Under the pieces are notes generated by a model. That model worked only from the letters and a program-made list of their open reading frames with translations, made no database searches and was not told the origin of the DNA. This document shows positions 33,494-42,435 of a DNA stretch of 64,000 bases, piece after piece. Numbering within the stretch: the stretch's first letter is position 1; each line of letters begins with the position of its first letter. The stretch covers positions 36,022 through 100,021 of the forward strand of contig VGAK01000004.1 in NCBI GenBank assembly GCA_016870775.1, given 5' to 3'. The position numbers and the translations under genes were made by a program. The stretch comes from Actinomycetota bacterium. Lineage in GTDB: Bacteria > Actinomycetota > Acidimicrobiia > Acidimicrobiales > Ilumatobacteraceae.

Positions 33494-34213
33494 TCAGAAG
33501 AGTTCCGGATGACCACGGGGCGGATCGTCGACGACGACGGGATCGATCAGATGGGGCCCATTGTTGCGAATCGAGTTCACGGCCTTGTCGACCCTGTGGG
33601 TCCACACCTCGCACAGTGGCGGATCCTCCAAGAGACCGAGCGGTGGGTGTTCTGTGCGGGTCCAGTCGATGGCGTCTGTGATCTCGACCTGCACCGGCGA
33701 GCGGTCGTGGATCTTGGCGAGAGCGTCGACACTGGCACACGTGAGCATCGTCACCGTGGCGAGTCCGTCCAGCACCTCGGGGCGATTCCACAACCCGAGC
33801 GCCCACATCAACCGGCCGTCCGTGCGCGTGACGAAATGGGGAATCTTGTTCTTGGCATCGCGCCGATCCCACTCATAGAACCCGTTCATAGGGATCATGC
33901 ACCGTTGTCGCGGAACCAGATTGCGGAACGATGTCTTGTCCGTGACGGTCTCTGAACGGGCATTGATCAGCGGCACGCCCTTCCCCGGATCCTTGGACCA
34001 TGACGGCACGAGACCCCAGCGCATCGTCTCCAGCTCCAGGGCCCCCTCCGGGGATGGTCTCACCACCGGGATCAGTTGTGTGGGTGCCACGTTCCAGTTT
34101 GCGAACAGGGGCATCTCGCCCCGCAGCCCGACGGAGTGTTCTCCATCGGACAAGGACGAGAACTCAGCAATCAAGTCCTCCATCGAGAACCGACCGACGA
34201 ATCTCCCGCACAC
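33494..34213 (-). CDS. SRAP domain protein (YedK/HMCES-like abasic-site DNA-protein crosslinker)
   Basis: 239 residues. After removal of Met, Cys2 of MCGRF is the residue that forms a stable thiazolidine with abasic sites in single-stranded DNA. NARSETV, FYEWDRR (catalytic Glu) and IHDRSPVQV (His) complete the active site, although the usual HxRMP reads HDRSP here. It protects abasic sites at replication forks. GTG start one base after the stop of the upstream membrane-protein gene, so the two are co-transcribed. Confidence 0.94.
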   Translation of the reverse strand: MCGRFVGRFSMEDLIAEFSSLSDGEHSVGLRGEMPLFANWNVAPTQLIPVVRPSPEGALELETMRWGLVPSWSKDPGKGVPLINARSETVTDKTSFRNLVPRQRCMIPMNGFYEWDRRDAKNKIPHFVTRTDGRLMWALGLWNRPEVLDGLATVTMLTCASVDALAKIHDRSPVQVEITDAIDWTRTEHPPLGLLEDPPLCEVWTHRVDKAVNSIRNNGPHLIDPVVVDDPPRGHPELF

Positions 34214-34214
34214 C

Positions 34215-35270
34215 TCAGATAGCGGTTTTGTCTCGACGCATGGAACGGATCGGCCCCGACAATGCGGGCCCCCAAAGCGCCCCGGCGATGATGAGTGCCC
34301 CCAGCAACGACGTCACCGTGTTGGTGATCCGAAGACCGCTGCCCAGATCCGAGATCGTGACACGCAAAGCTTCCTGTGCCAGCGAATCTTCGATGTTGCC
34401 CGCGACCAGTCCGGGCACTCGCGCCGAAAGGAGGAGTCCCAGAAGTCCCGACACCAGCAGCACCGCACCAATCAAGGTCAGGGCGGCTCGGCGCGAGCCG
34501 ACAATGAACCAGATTGCGACCAGGAGGAGCGCCGACACTCCGAGCGCCAGCCACGAGACGAGCTTGACCGTCGACACTCCCCGACGGGCGTCGGAGAGTT
34601 CGTTCGAGTCCGTCGCCAACTCGTCGGCGCTGAAGACCTCGACACTCCCGAGCTCTTCGGGCAGTTCGATCTTCAAAGCCTCGGACAGAGCCGAGACTTG
34701 TGCCGCTGGAGGAAGTTCGAGATCTATCACCGGGATCTCCAGGTCGCCGGGGAGCAGACCCTTGTCCTGCAGTCCCCGCATCAACTCTGTCGCCACTGGC
34801 ACGAGGTTGAGGGTCACCCCCGACGGTGCAGCATCGACGTCCTTCTCGAGGGCAGAGACGAGTTGGGCATGGAAGCCAGTGACGAGTTGGGCAAGCAACT
34901 CCTGCACCGCGCCCGAGCCCACGAGCGTCGTCGCTTGGCTCTTCAGCTCTTCTTGGAGGGCCGCCTTGATCACCTTGCCTTCGTCTTGGAAGGAAGCAGG
35001 GAGCTTCGACGAGACGTCGAAGTTCTCCTCGTAGAGGCTCATCAACTCCTTGCCGAGGAAATCACCCATCGCAGAGACGACGGCGGGCTCGGCAAGGGTC
35101 GTGGCGGCCGTCGACGAGATCGCTGAATTGTCGAGGAGTGTCCCGGTGGCCCATCTCCCCGCAAGTCCCGCCATGCCGAGGGGAACGCAGAGAATTGCCA
35201 AGACGACCGCCACCGAAACACGTGCACGAGAGAGGCGGGGCTCACGTGCACCAGTTGAGGAAACGGACAC
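34215..35270 (-). CDS. Hypothetical membrane protein with large extracytoplasmic domain
   Basis: 351 residues. One N-terminal membrane segment (about 18-40), a domain of about 190 residues outside (SAISSTAATTLAEPAVVSAMGDFLG...), then three more segments (about 238-258, 265-285, 315-335). The extracellular part has repeated helical Ala/Leu/Glu patterns. I do not recognise a named family, though similar proteins are common in actinobacteria. GTG 35270 follows TAATGT by 6 nt. Confidence 0.82.
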   Translation of the reverse strand: MSVSSTGAREPRLSRARVSVAVVLAILCVPLGMAGLAGRWATGTLLDNSAISSTAATTLAEPAVVSAMGDFLGKELMSLYEENFDVSSKLPASFQDEGKVIKAALQEELKSQATTLVGSGAVQELLAQLVTGFHAQLVSALEKDVDAAPSGVTLNLVPVATELMRGLQDKGLLPGDLEIPVIDLELPPAAQVSALSEALKIELPEELGSVEVFSADELATDSNELSDARRGVSTVKLVSWLALGVSALLLVAIWFIVGSRRAALTLIGAVLLVSGLLGLLLSARVPGLVAGNIEDSLAQEALRVTISDLGSGLRITNTVTSLLGALIIAGALWGPALSGPIRSMRRDKTAI

Positions 35271-35276
35271 GATGAG

Positions 35277-35296
35277 ACATTAGGGCAACTGCCCTA
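35277..35296 (-). promoter_or_regulatory. -10 (TAATGT) and palindrome of the membrane-protein promoter
   Basis: TAATGT (35277-35282, minus strand) is 6 nt before GTG 35270. It overlaps TAGGGCA-AC-TGCCCTA (35281-35296), a perfect 7+2+7 inverted repeat that a repressor could use. Confidence 0.6.
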
Positions 35297-35377
35297 GCCG
35301 CACACTCAGCACCACACAACCGGCATCGCCACCTCGGAAAAATCAACGGGGACTCCATCTCGGGCGGCTGCGGGCAT

Positions 35378-35383
35378 TAGTTT
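35378..35383 (+). promoter_or_regulatory. -10 element (TAGTTT) of the hydrolase gene
   Basis: TAGTTT lies 7 nt before ATG 35391. Confidence 0.6.
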
Positions 35384-35390
35384 TTCCGCG

Positions 35391-36359
35391 ATGGAACACA
35401 GCGCCAACCAGTCCAGTCCACTCGTCGCCCTCGCTGATCAACTGCCGGGCTCCGAGCTGCTCGTCATCGACTCGGCGAACCCAGTGAACTTCCACCAAGC
35501 GATCACCGACTCCCCGTCAATGGAGCGACAACCCGTCCGTGGCCTCCTCGCACTCCCCGACGGCGACGGACCCCACCCCGTGGTGATCATCGTGCCCGGG
35601 AGTTCCGGCGTGGTCGCCAATCATGCTCGTCACGCGGTGACCCTGCGTCAGGCGGGCCACGGGGTCTGCGTCATCGACCCCTTCACAACACGGGGAGTCA
35701 CTTCGACCGTGGCGAATCAGACCCAGTACTCGTTCGCCGGAAGCGCTCACGATGTGCTGGCCACACTCGGCCATCTGGCGAGTGATCCACGTGTCGATGT
35801 CTCGAAAATCTCGGCACAGGGTCACAGTCGGGGCGGCGCGGCCGTGCTCATGGCCGCAATGCGCACACTCGCCGATCCCCTCGTCGGCGCGCTCTCTCTC
35901 GCCGGCGTCTACGCGGTGTATCCCTGGTGCGGTCAGCAGTTCCTTGAGCCCGACATCGCAGACACCGTGGTGCGAATCATCATAGGTGAGCGGGATGAAT
36001 GGTGTTCCACACAGAGTGCACAGGCCCAGGAACGGGCCATCGCGTTGGCGGGCGGCTCAGTCTCCATTCGTGTCGTCCCGGGTGCACACCACAGTTTCGA
36101 CCGTCACGAGGAGGTCAACCTGGTAGCGAATGCCAGTGTGTCCCCCGGGGCGCCCATCGAGTATCTCGCCGGTGATGGCTCGATGATCGACCCGACGACC
36201 GGGGTTCCGGATCCGCGCAGGCGAGACATCGACCAGTTCCGCGCGGCAATCGAATCCGGTCACGGCCGAAAAGGTGCGCGACTGGGGTCGGAACCGGGTC
36301 TCGCAGACCTGTTCGACCGCGACATGCTCGACTTCCACCGGAGAATCTTCTCGGCATGA
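35391..36359 (+). CDS. Alpha/beta hydrolase (dienelactone hydrolase-like)
   Basis: 322 residues. The nucleophile elbow is GHSRGG (Ser in SAQGHSRGGAAV), the acid is likely the Asp of GERDEW, and the base the His of GAHHSFDRH. RGLLALPDGDGPHPVVIIVPGSSGV is typical of the dienelactone-hydrolase/acetyl-xylan-esterase-like group. No signal peptide, so cytosolic. Substrate unknown. It ends directly before a hairpin and a convergent tRNA. Confidence 0.87.
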   Translation: MEHSANQSSPLVALADQLPGSELLVIDSANPVNFHQAITDSPSMERQPVRGLLALPDGDGPHPVVIIVPGSSGVVANHARHAVTLRQAGHGVCVIDPFTTRGVTSTVANQTQYSFAGSAHDVLATLGHLASDPRVDVSKISAQGHSRGGAAVLMAAMRTLADPLVGALSLAGVYAVYPWCGQQFLEPDIADTVVRIIIGERDEWCSTQSAQAQERAIALAGGSVSIRVVPGAHHSFDRHEEVNLVANASVSPGAPIEYLAGDGSMIDPTTGVPDPRRRDIDQFRAAIESGHGRKGARLGSEPGLADLFDRDMLDFHRRIFSA

Positions 36360-36378
36360 GTCGCAGCTCGGCTGCGAC
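36360..36378. terminator. Hairpin between the hydrolase gene and tRNA-Pro
   Basis: GTCGCAG-CTCGG-CTGCGAC is a perfect 7-bp stem with a 5-nt loop, starting right after the hydrolase stop. It lacks a T-run; being symmetric it could serve both convergent genes. Confidence 0.5.
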
Positions 36379-36382
36379 ATGT

Positions 36383-36460
36383 TGGTCGGGCTGGCGGGAT
36401 TTGAACCCACGACCTCTTGTCCCCCAGACAAGCGCGCTAACCAAGCTGCGCCACAGCCCG
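36383..36460 (-). tRNA. tRNA-Pro (anticodon GGG), CCA encoded
   Basis: The acceptor arms CGGGCTG/CAGCCCG pair fully, the discriminator is A and CCA is encoded. The anticodon stem-loop is CTTGT-CTGGGGG-ACAAG, which gives anticodon GGG and reads CCC/CCU proline codons; the T-arm has GTGGG-TTCAAAT-CCCGC. Total 78 nt including CCA. Confidence 0.97.
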
Positions 36461-36503
36461 AACACTGCCATGCTACTCGCGACACTGAGAGACGACTCGG
36501 GTC

Positions 36504-36737
36504 TCAGATGAACAGGTCGACGATCCGCCATCCGAGATACACGACGAGGAGAAAGACCAGCAACTTGAAGTGCCAGGGTGCCTTGTCCTGACCGGCCAAG
36601 TCACGCAGGTCGGATCCGGACAGGGGCCGACCGGAGATCGAGTTCAACTCTGCGATCGTTCCGCAACGAGGGCACCGACCCTCCGCGGTCATCGCCGACG
36701 GCGCCAGGTAACGCGCGCACGGTTCGCACCATGGCAT
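36504..36737 (-). CDS. Small zinc-ribbon membrane protein
   Basis: 77 residues. CxxC pairs in WCEPCARY and CPRCGTI form a probable zinc ribbon, and the C terminus is one hydrophobic segment (LLVFLLVVYLGWRIVDLF). It lies 39 nt downstream of der on the same strand, and may be co-transcribed. Function unknown; the clean domain order argues that the gene is real. Confidence 0.7.
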   Translation of the reverse strand: MPWCEPCARYLAPSAMTAEGRCPRCGTIAELNSISGRPLSGSDLRDLAGQDKAPWHFKLLVFLLVVYLGWRIVDLFI

Positions 36738-36776
36738 CTCAGATCTCCCCGCGGATCTCGGCGCATGCGGGATCCA

Positions 36777-38102
36777 TCAGTCGCCCTTGCGCCGAACTCT
36801 CAGTTTCAGCGGTGTCGCACCGAAACCGAACGCGTCCCGGATGCAACGCTCCAAGTACCTCAGGTATGGCTGGGGCAGTTCTCGGTTGACGAACAAGGTG
36901 AAAGTCGGCGGATCCGACGCTCCCTGCACCGCGAAGAGCACCTTCGCGCCTCCCCCGGCGGGCTGGCGCTGCTGGGCCGTTGCGATCACTTTGTTCACAT
37001 CCCGAGTGGGCACCTTGCGGCGGTACTGCTCGATCGCATCCTGGAGCACGGGGCGCAGCCTGTGAACCCCCTTGCCGGTCAGGGCCGAGATCTTGAGCAC
37101 CGGTGAGTCGTCTATGAAGTAGAGCATCCGGGCAAGTTGTGCCTCCACCTCCCGGCGGGCATCGGACTCGAGCAGTTCCCACTTGTTCAGCACGATCAAG
37201 ATCGGGCATCCGGCCGCGTCCACGCGCTCGGCCAGTCGTTGATCCTGGCTCGTCACCCCGACGGTCGCATCGACCACCAGCATCGCCACATCGGCCTCGT
37301 CGATCGCACGAAGCGCACGCACGAGCGAGTAGTACTCGGCCGAGTCGTCGATCTTGCCCCGCTTGCGCATCCCAGCGGTGTCAACGAACACGATCGGGCC
37401 GTCCTCGGTCTCGACCAGAGTGTCGATCGCATCACGCGTCGTGCCCGGCATGTCGTGCACGACCGCCCGCTCCTCGCCCACGAGGCGGTTGAACAGAGTG
37501 CTCTTGCCCACGTTCGGCCGCCCGACAATCGCAACGCGGGGCACGCCTCCGGTGACGACGACGGCCTCGCGCTCCCCGTCCGGGATCGGCTCGTCGGTCC
37601 GAGGTAGATGAGCAGTGACGACATCGAGGAGGTCGCCGCTTCGTCGACCGTGCAGCGCCGACACCGGGAGCGGCTCCCCGAAACCCAATGACATGAACTC
37701 CCAACGCTCCTGTTCCCGGCGTTCGTTGTCGGCCTTGTTCGCCGCCACGAGAACCGCGACATCCTCCCGCCTCAGCCAGTCGGCGATGCGTTCGTCCTCG
37801 TCGGTGAGGCCGACCGAGGCGTCCACCATGAAGATGACCAGATCAGCCGTCCTCACCGCGTCCTCGACCTGCCGCGAGACCTTGTCGTCCAGTGCGCTCC
37901 CCTTCGGCATCCAACCGCCGGTGTCCACGATCCAGAACCGATGTCCGAGCCACTCGGCCTCTCGCCGGTGACGGTCGCGCGTGACGCCGGGTCGATCCTC
38001 AACGATGGCGGCCTGTTCGCCGATCACACGGTTGAACAACGTGCTCTTGCCCACGTTCGGACGACCGACGATCACGACCGTCGGCGGTCCCTCACCCGAC
38101 AC
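36777..38102 (-). CDS. der: Ribosome-assembly GTPase Der (EngA)
   Basis: 441 residues with two tandem GTPase domains and a C-terminal KH-like domain, required for 50S assembly. Each domain has GRPNVGKSTLFNR (about residues 10-22 and 183-195); DTGGW/DTAGM and NKAD/NKWE are the G3 and G4 motifs. The start is GTG 38102, which overlaps the preceding gene by 11 nt and gives the usual length; the track ORF runs on into that gene. In many actinobacteria der follows the DUF512 or CMK gene. Confidence 0.96.
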   Translation of the reverse strand: MSGEGPPTVVIVGRPNVGKSTLFNRVIGEQAAIVEDRPGVTRDRHRREAEWLGHRFWIVDTGGWMPKGSALDDKVSRQVEDAVRTADLVIFMVDASVGLTDEDERIADWLRREDVAVLVAANKADNERREQERWEFMSLGFGEPLPVSALHGRRSGDLLDVVTAHLPRTDEPIPDGEREAVVVTGGVPRVAIVGRPNVGKSTLFNRLVGEERAVVHDMPGTTRDAIDTLVETEDGPIVFVDTAGMRKRGKIDDSAEYYSLVRALRAIDEADVAMLVVDATVGVTSQDQRLAERVDAAGCPILIVLNKWELLESDARREVEAQLARMLYFIDDSPVLKISALTGKGVHRLRPVLQDAIEQYRRKVPTRDVNKVIATAQQRQPAGGGAKVLFAVQGASDPPTFTLFVNRELPQPYLRYLERCIRDAFGFGATPLKLRVRRKGD

Positions 38103-39531
38103 GACGGACCTCCCCGAGGCGGAGATCGAGGATCTCGCGGAGCACCGCGCCATCGGTTCGCACCACCTCGACATCGAATCGGTCCTGAATCTCCCCGAGC
38201 CGCACATCGTCGAGGAACCGGTCCCCGTTCAGGCACACGTCGGGCAGGAGGAACCTCATCCGACCCTGGTGTGCTTCAAGAACACTGGCGATGTCGGCCC
38301 CGGTCAGCAAGCCCGCAACCGAGGTGCTCCCCCCGAAGTGAGCGTTGGTGACGGCGACAACACCCACTTCGGCGTATCCGTTCCTGTCCAGCAGGTCGCG
38401 CATCACGGGCGCGAAGCATGTCCCCGTCACCACCCCGACCCCACCGCGTGCTGGGGGGCGCAGTCGGACCCCTCGCGGCGCGGTGCCGGTCGACGCCGGG
38501 CGCAGGGCGGTCTCTGAGGCGGGATTTGCGACGCGCACATAATCGACAGTGTCCACCGAGGCGAAGAAACCGGCCTCCTTGGACGCGTCGACATCGGACC
38601 TCTGCTCGAAGGCATCGATGAAGGCGCGCACGAGGCCGACTCCGTCCTCGAGCATCCCGAAGTCGCCGTAGTGGGCAGCGCCGGGGACCTCGCATTCGCC
38701 CGCGAGATACAGCTCGTCAGCCGCCCGGATGACGGAACGACCGGTCATGTCGCGCCACACGTTGCCCCAGGACTCGATCTGCTCGACGGCCTCCCGCGCC
38801 TCCCACCCCGTGTGGACGCGCATTCTCGCTTCGGTGTTGTGGCGCGAGAGTCCGACCGGAACCACCGCCACCGAGTCGAGCATCGGCACCTCCTCGAGCA
38901 GGCGTGCGAATGTGTCGTCGAGGACTTCTCCGTCGTTCACACCGGGACACAGCACGATTTGCGCCCTCACATCGATTCCGGCCTCGCAGAGCAGCCGCAT
39001 CCAGCGCAGGCTGAACCCACCGCGATCGTTCCGCAGCATCTCGGCCCTGGTGCGCGGCGACGCCGCGTGCACACTCACGTGCAGAGGTGACAATCTCTCG
39101 GACACCACGCGCTCGAAGTCGGCTTCGGTGAAGCGTGTGAGCGTGGTGAAGTTCCCGAACAGGAAGCTCAACCGGTAGTCGTCGTCCTTGAGATAGAGGC
39201 TCCGCCGCATTCCCTTGGGCAGCTGGTAGATGAAGCAGAACTCGCAGTGGTTGTCGCAGGTCTGCACGCGGTCGAAGACCGCGCTCGAGACCGACGCGCC
39301 AAACGCTTCCCCGGTGCGTCGCTCGACCGTTCGCACGGACCTGTCGCCGTCACGGAGCGACACCACCTCCACGACCGGCGAATCCACGAGGGACATCCAC
39401 TCGAGCACGTCGCGGGGAACGGTCCCATTCACCGACTGGATCCGGTCGCCCTCCCTCAGACCCGCCCTCGCGGCGGCGCCATCGGGATCGACGTGGGCAA
39501 CCAACGGCATGTCGTCGATCGCGCCATCCAC
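38092..39531 (-). CDS. PDZ-radical SAM-DUF512 protein
   Basis: 479 residues. An N-terminal PDZ-like domain (HVDPDGAAARAGLREGDRIQSVNG) is followed by a radical-SAM-like core with the cluster motif CDNHCEFCF and then DUF512 (TGRSVIRAADELYLAGE). Homologues are widespread and usually sit beside der; their reaction is unknown. GTG 39531 follows TAGCCT by 7 nt on the minus strand, giving a start just before the PDZ domain. It is divergent from ispH. Confidence 0.9.
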   Translation of the reverse strand: MDGAIDDMPLVAHVDPDGAAARAGLREGDRIQSVNGTVPRDVLEWMSLVDSPVVEVVSLRDGDRSVRTVERRTGEAFGASVSSAVFDRVQTCDNHCEFCFIYQLPKGMRRSLYLKDDDYRLSFLFGNFTTLTRFTEADFERVVSERLSPLHVSVHAASPRTRAEMLRNDRGGFSLRWMRLLCEAGIDVRAQIVLCPGVNDGEVLDDTFARLLEEVPMLDSVAVVPVGLSRHNTEARMRVHTGWEAREAVEQIESWGNVWRDMTGRSVIRAADELYLAGECEVPGAAHYGDFGMLEDGVGLVRAFIDAFEQRSDVDASKEAGFFASVDTVDYVRVANPASETALRPASTGTAPRGVRLRPPARGGVGVVTGTCFAPVMRDLLDRNGYAEVGVVAVTNAHFGGSTSVAGLLTGADIASVLEAHQGRMRFLLPDVCLNGDRFLDDVRLGEIQDRFDVEVVRTDGAVLREILDLRLGEVRRVG

Positions 39532-39538
39532 TCGCCCG

Positions 39539-39544
39539 AGGCTA
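39539..39544 (-). promoter_or_regulatory. -10 element (TAGCCT) of the DUF512-der unit
   Basis: TAGCCT on the minus strand, 7 nt before GTG 39531. Confidence 0.6.
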
Positions 39545-39580
39545 ACGCCGCTCACGCGAGGCGTGTCGTCCACGCCGATG

Positions 39581-39586
39581 TAGCCT
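39581..39586 (+). promoter_or_regulatory. -10 element (TAGCCT) of ispH
   Basis: TAGCCT, 9 nt before ATG 39596; the same hexamer as the divergent gene. Confidence 0.45.
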
Positions 39587-39595
39587 CTGACAACC

Positions 39596-40651
39596 ATGGT
39601 CGATCATCCGTCCCGGGGCGTGGATCGCGTTCTCCTCGCATCTCCCCGCGGGTTCTGTGCCGGGGTGGAAATGGCCATCAAGGCCCTTGCGTGGATGGTG
39701 CGGACCTTCGACGAGCCCGTGTACTGCTACCACGAGATCGTGCACAACAAGGTCGTGGTCGACCGATTCGTGGACCGGGGCGTGGTGTTCGTGGACTCGA
39801 TCGAAGATGTCCCCGTGGGCTCCCCGATCATGCTGTCCGCGCACGGTTCAGCGCCGGAGGTCGTGGCTGCGGCTCGAGCGCGCGGCAGCTATGTCGTCGA
39901 CGCGGTTTGCCCCCTCGTGACGAAGGTCCACCACGAGGTCAAGACACGGGCAGGCAAGGGTTTCCACATCGTCTACGTCGGACACGAAGGCCACGAGGAG
40001 GCTGTCGGGACGATGGCAGTGGCCCCGGAGTCGACCACCCGCGTGGAATCGGTCGAGGAGGTCCGTGCGCTCCCCGACCGCGGGGTCCCTGTCGCGATGC
40101 TCGCCCAAACCACCCTCTCCCACCGCGAATGGCAGGAGATCGCCGTCGAGGTGAAGAGACGATTCCCCGATGTCTGGACCCCCGGGCGGAGCGACTTGTG
40201 TTTCGCCACCACGAACCGTCAGGCCGCCCTCACAGAGATCGCCCCACGCGTCGACGCGTTCGTCGTCATCGGCTCGTCGAACTCATCAAACACCCGGGCG
40301 CTCGAGCGACTCGCAACCGAATCAGGCTGTTCTCGGGTCATCCGCGTGAACTCAGCCGACGAGGTCCCCGACGACCTCCGGGGAGTGGTCGGAGTGACGG
40401 CTGGAGCCTCGGCACCCGAGGAGTTGGTCGCGGGTGTCATCGCGCGCCTCGCCCCGCGCGATGGAGTCGCAGAGATCACCGTCACCGAGGAGGACGAGTA
40501 CTTCCCGCCGCCGCGCAACATCAGGGACCTCCAGGCCGCGATGGACGGTGCGATCACCGCGATGAGCGGCGGCTCGTTCCTCTCGACCCCCGCTTCGGAC
40601 GACCGCGCACTTGCGGCGAGCGCGGTGTTGGAGGGGCTCTCTCTCCGATGA
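39596..40651 (+). CDS. ispH: 4-hydroxy-3-methylbut-2-enyl diphosphate reductase
   Basis: 351-residue iron-sulfur enzyme, the last step of the MEP isoprenoid pathway that makes IPP and DMAPP. The three cluster cysteines lie in ASPRGFCAGV, DAVCPLVTKVH and DLCFATTNRQ, and the catalytic Glu/His motifs YCYHEIVHN and HEGHEE are present. It supplies precursors for polyprenyl lipids such as those used by the UbiA/DprE genes in this window. The stop overlaps the next ATG. Confidence 0.97.
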   Translation: MVDHPSRGVDRVLLASPRGFCAGVEMAIKALAWMVRTFDEPVYCYHEIVHNKVVVDRFVDRGVVFVDSIEDVPVGSPIMLSAHGSAPEVVAAARARGSYVVDAVCPLVTKVHHEVKTRAGKGFHIVYVGHEGHEEAVGTMAVAPESTTRVESVEEVRALPDRGVPVAMLAQTTLSHREWQEIAVEVKRRFPDVWTPGRSDLCFATTNRQAALTEIAPRVDAFVVIGSSNSSNTRALERLATESGCSRVIRVNSADEVPDDLRGVVGVTAGASAPEELVAGVIARLAPRDGVAEITVTEEDEYFPPPRNIRDLQAAMDGAITAMSGGSFLSTPASDDRALAASAVLEGLSLR

Positions 40652-41058
40652 TCACGCCCTCCCTCGACGCCCTCCGCACCGCCCTGCACCTGCTCGGGGT
40701 CTCGGTCTGGATCGGCGGTCAGATCGTTCTCGCCGGAATCGTCCCGGTGTTGCGCACCACCGCGCCCGACGCGCTCGGGGCAGTGGCACGAGCCTTCGCA
40801 AAGCTCGCGTGGCCGATGTTCCTCCTCATCGTGCTCACCGGAATCTGGGGCTACGTGGACATCGATGCACCAACCAAGTCGAGCGCCTACACGATCACCT
40901 TCGGCGTGAAGATGCTCCTGGTCGCAGTGACAGCGATCGCTTCTCTCGTCCACGCCCAGGGGACATCAAGGGCCGCCAAGGCGATCGGAGGCGCCGCGAG
41001 CCTGGTGAGCGCCCTCGGGGCCGCGTGGTTGGGAGTGCTGCTCGCCCACCCGACCTGA
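40648..41058 (+). CDS. Small four-span membrane protein, CopD-like
   Basis: 136 residues, four predicted membrane segments. LRTALHLLGVSVWIGGQIVLAGIVPVLR with a conserved His in the first segment and WIGG resembles the CopD/YckC-like cytochrome-type membrane proteins. Function unknown. ATG 40648 overlaps the ispH stop (ATGA); the long ORF of the track (39247..41058) is a false extension in another frame of ispH. Confidence 0.8.
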   Translation: MITPSLDALRTALHLLGVSVWIGGQIVLAGIVPVLRTTAPDALGAVARAFAKLAWPMFLLIVLTGIWGYVDIDAPTKSSAYTITFGVKMLLVAVTAIASLVHAQGTSRAAKAIGGAASLVSALGAAWLGVLLAHPT

Positions 41059-41111
41059 CGCCGTCTCAACCGGCGAGCGCAAGGTCGTTCCCAGAAAGTC
41101 CGGGAACGGGT

Positions 41112-42311
41112 TTAGTTCCGGGGAACCTTGCTCCAGGGGACCTCGCGGTCCACCCGCACATCACCGGGCAGACCGAGGACGCGCTCGCCGAGGATGTTCT
41201 TCATCACTTCGGTCGTGCCCCCCTCGATCGAATTCGCACGCGAACGCAGGAACGCCTTCTGGAGACCATCGAAGCCCATCGCGGTCTCGGGGCGAACCAT
41301 CTGGTACGACCCGTAGAGGAGACCGTCCGCACCGAGCAGGTTCATCGTGAAGGAGTACACGTCCTTGTTGAGGTCGGCGCTCGCCATCTTGCCGATCGAA
41401 CCCTCGGGCCCGGGTGAGCCCATCTTGCGGGCGGCGTTCGCGCGGATGTTCGTGAGGCGCAAGACCTCGGCCCGCGACCACAATTTCATGAGTTCGTCAC
41501 GCGTCGCGTCGTCGCGCCGGTGCGACGGCAGGGCCTGCCACGCACCCACGGCCTGGGCGATCGAGCCACTTCCGCGTTGAGGAATGGCACCGCCGATGGA
41601 CACGCGCTCGTTCATGAGCGTCGTGAGCGAGACACGCCAACCGTCGCCCGGGCTGCCGAGCATCTCGCCAGCCGGGATGCGCGCATCGGTGAAGTACACC
41701 TCGTTGAACTCGGCCTCACCGGTCATCTGGCGGAGCGGGCGCACCTCGACGCCGGGTGCGTGCATGTCGACGACGAACGCGGTGAGTCCGGCATGCTTGA
41801 CGGCCTCGGGATCGGTGCGCACGACGAGCAGGCCGAAACGGGACAGATGCGCGAGGGTGGTCCACACCTTCTGGCCGTTCACGACCCACTCTTCGCCGTC
41901 CCTGACTCCCTTGGAGGAAAGTCCCGCGAAGTCGGACCCGCTGCCGGGCTCGGAGAACAACTGGCACCACACCTCCTCGCCGGTGAACAGGGGGCGGAGG
42001 TAGCGCCTCTTCTGCTCCTCACTGCCCCACTCGACGACCGTCGGGCCACACATGCCGTGGCCGATCGGGTTGCGGAACATCGGGTTCGGTGCACCGGCTG
42101 CGTAGACGATCTCGTTGATGGTCTTTTGGAACTTGGGTGAGATACCGAGTCCACCGTGGCCGATCGGGAAGTGCACCCACGCCAGACCACGGTCGAATTG
42201 TGCACCGAGGAACTCCACGACCGGAGTGGTCTTTGGCGGGAAGTCCTTCACGAGTTGCTGGGCCAGCTCGGCGACCCCCGTCTCGTCGATCGTTTGGATG
42301 GTGGCGGTCAC
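41112..42311 (-). CDS. Acyl-CoA dehydrogenase family protein
   Basis: 399-residue FAD-dependent acyl-CoA dehydrogenase. CQLFSEPGSGSDFAGL and NGQKVWTTLAHLSRFGLLVVRT are the flavin and substrate binding segments, and the C terminus SIEGGTTEVMKNILGERVLGLP is diagnostic. It oxidises an acyl-CoA to the enoyl-CoA. GTG start with the SD sequence AGGGGGAA. It is divergent from an acyl-CoA ligase, suggesting one degradation pathway for an unknown carboxylic acid or steroid side chain. Confidence 0.93.
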   Translation of the reverse strand: MTATIQTIDETGVAELAQQLVKDFPPKTTPVVEFLGAQFDRGLAWVHFPIGHGGLGISPKFQKTINEIVYAAGAPNPMFRNPIGHGMCGPTVVEWGSEEQKRRYLRPLFTGEEVWCQLFSEPGSGSDFAGLSSKGVRDGEEWVVNGQKVWTTLAHLSRFGLLVVRTDPEAVKHAGLTAFVVDMHAPGVEVRPLRQMTGEAEFNEVYFTDARIPAGEMLGSPGDGWRVSLTTLMNERVSIGGAIPQRGSGSIAQAVGAWQALPSHRRDDATRDELMKLWSRAEVLRLTNIRANAARKMGSPGPEGSIGKMASADLNKDVYSFTMNLLGADGLLYGSYQMVRPETAMGFDGLQKAFLRSRANSIEGGTTEVMKNILGERVLGLPGDVRVDREVPWSKVPRN

Positions 42312-42333
42312 GGATTCCCCCTGTCGGAAGCGA

Positions 42334-42354
42334 TTGGCTGACAGCCAAAGACTA
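42334..42354 (-). promoter_or_regulatory. Promoter -10 (TAGTCT) and palindrome TTGGCTGACAGCCAA
   Basis: TAGTCT (42349-42354, minus strand) is followed at the expected transcription start by a perfect 7-1-7 inverted repeat (42334-42348). This looks like an operator of the acyl-CoA dehydrogenase gene. Confidence 0.6.
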
Positions 42355-42422
42355 CGACCTCGGCGGGTCGACCCTGTGCCTCTGGGACCCTCCCGAACGG
42401 GATGTGACCGAAGTCAAGTGAC

Positions 42423-42428
42423 TAGTTT
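42423..42428 (+). promoter_or_regulatory. -10 element (TAGTTT) of the acyl-CoA ligase gene
   Basis: TAGTTT, 7 nt before ATG 42436. Confidence 0.6.
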
Positions 42429-42435
42429 TGTGCAC

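Noticed and set aside
39247-41058. 603-aa plus-strand ORF over ispH
   Set aside because: Only the last 136 codons (from 40648) are a plausible membrane protein; the remainder is an ispH shadow in another frame.
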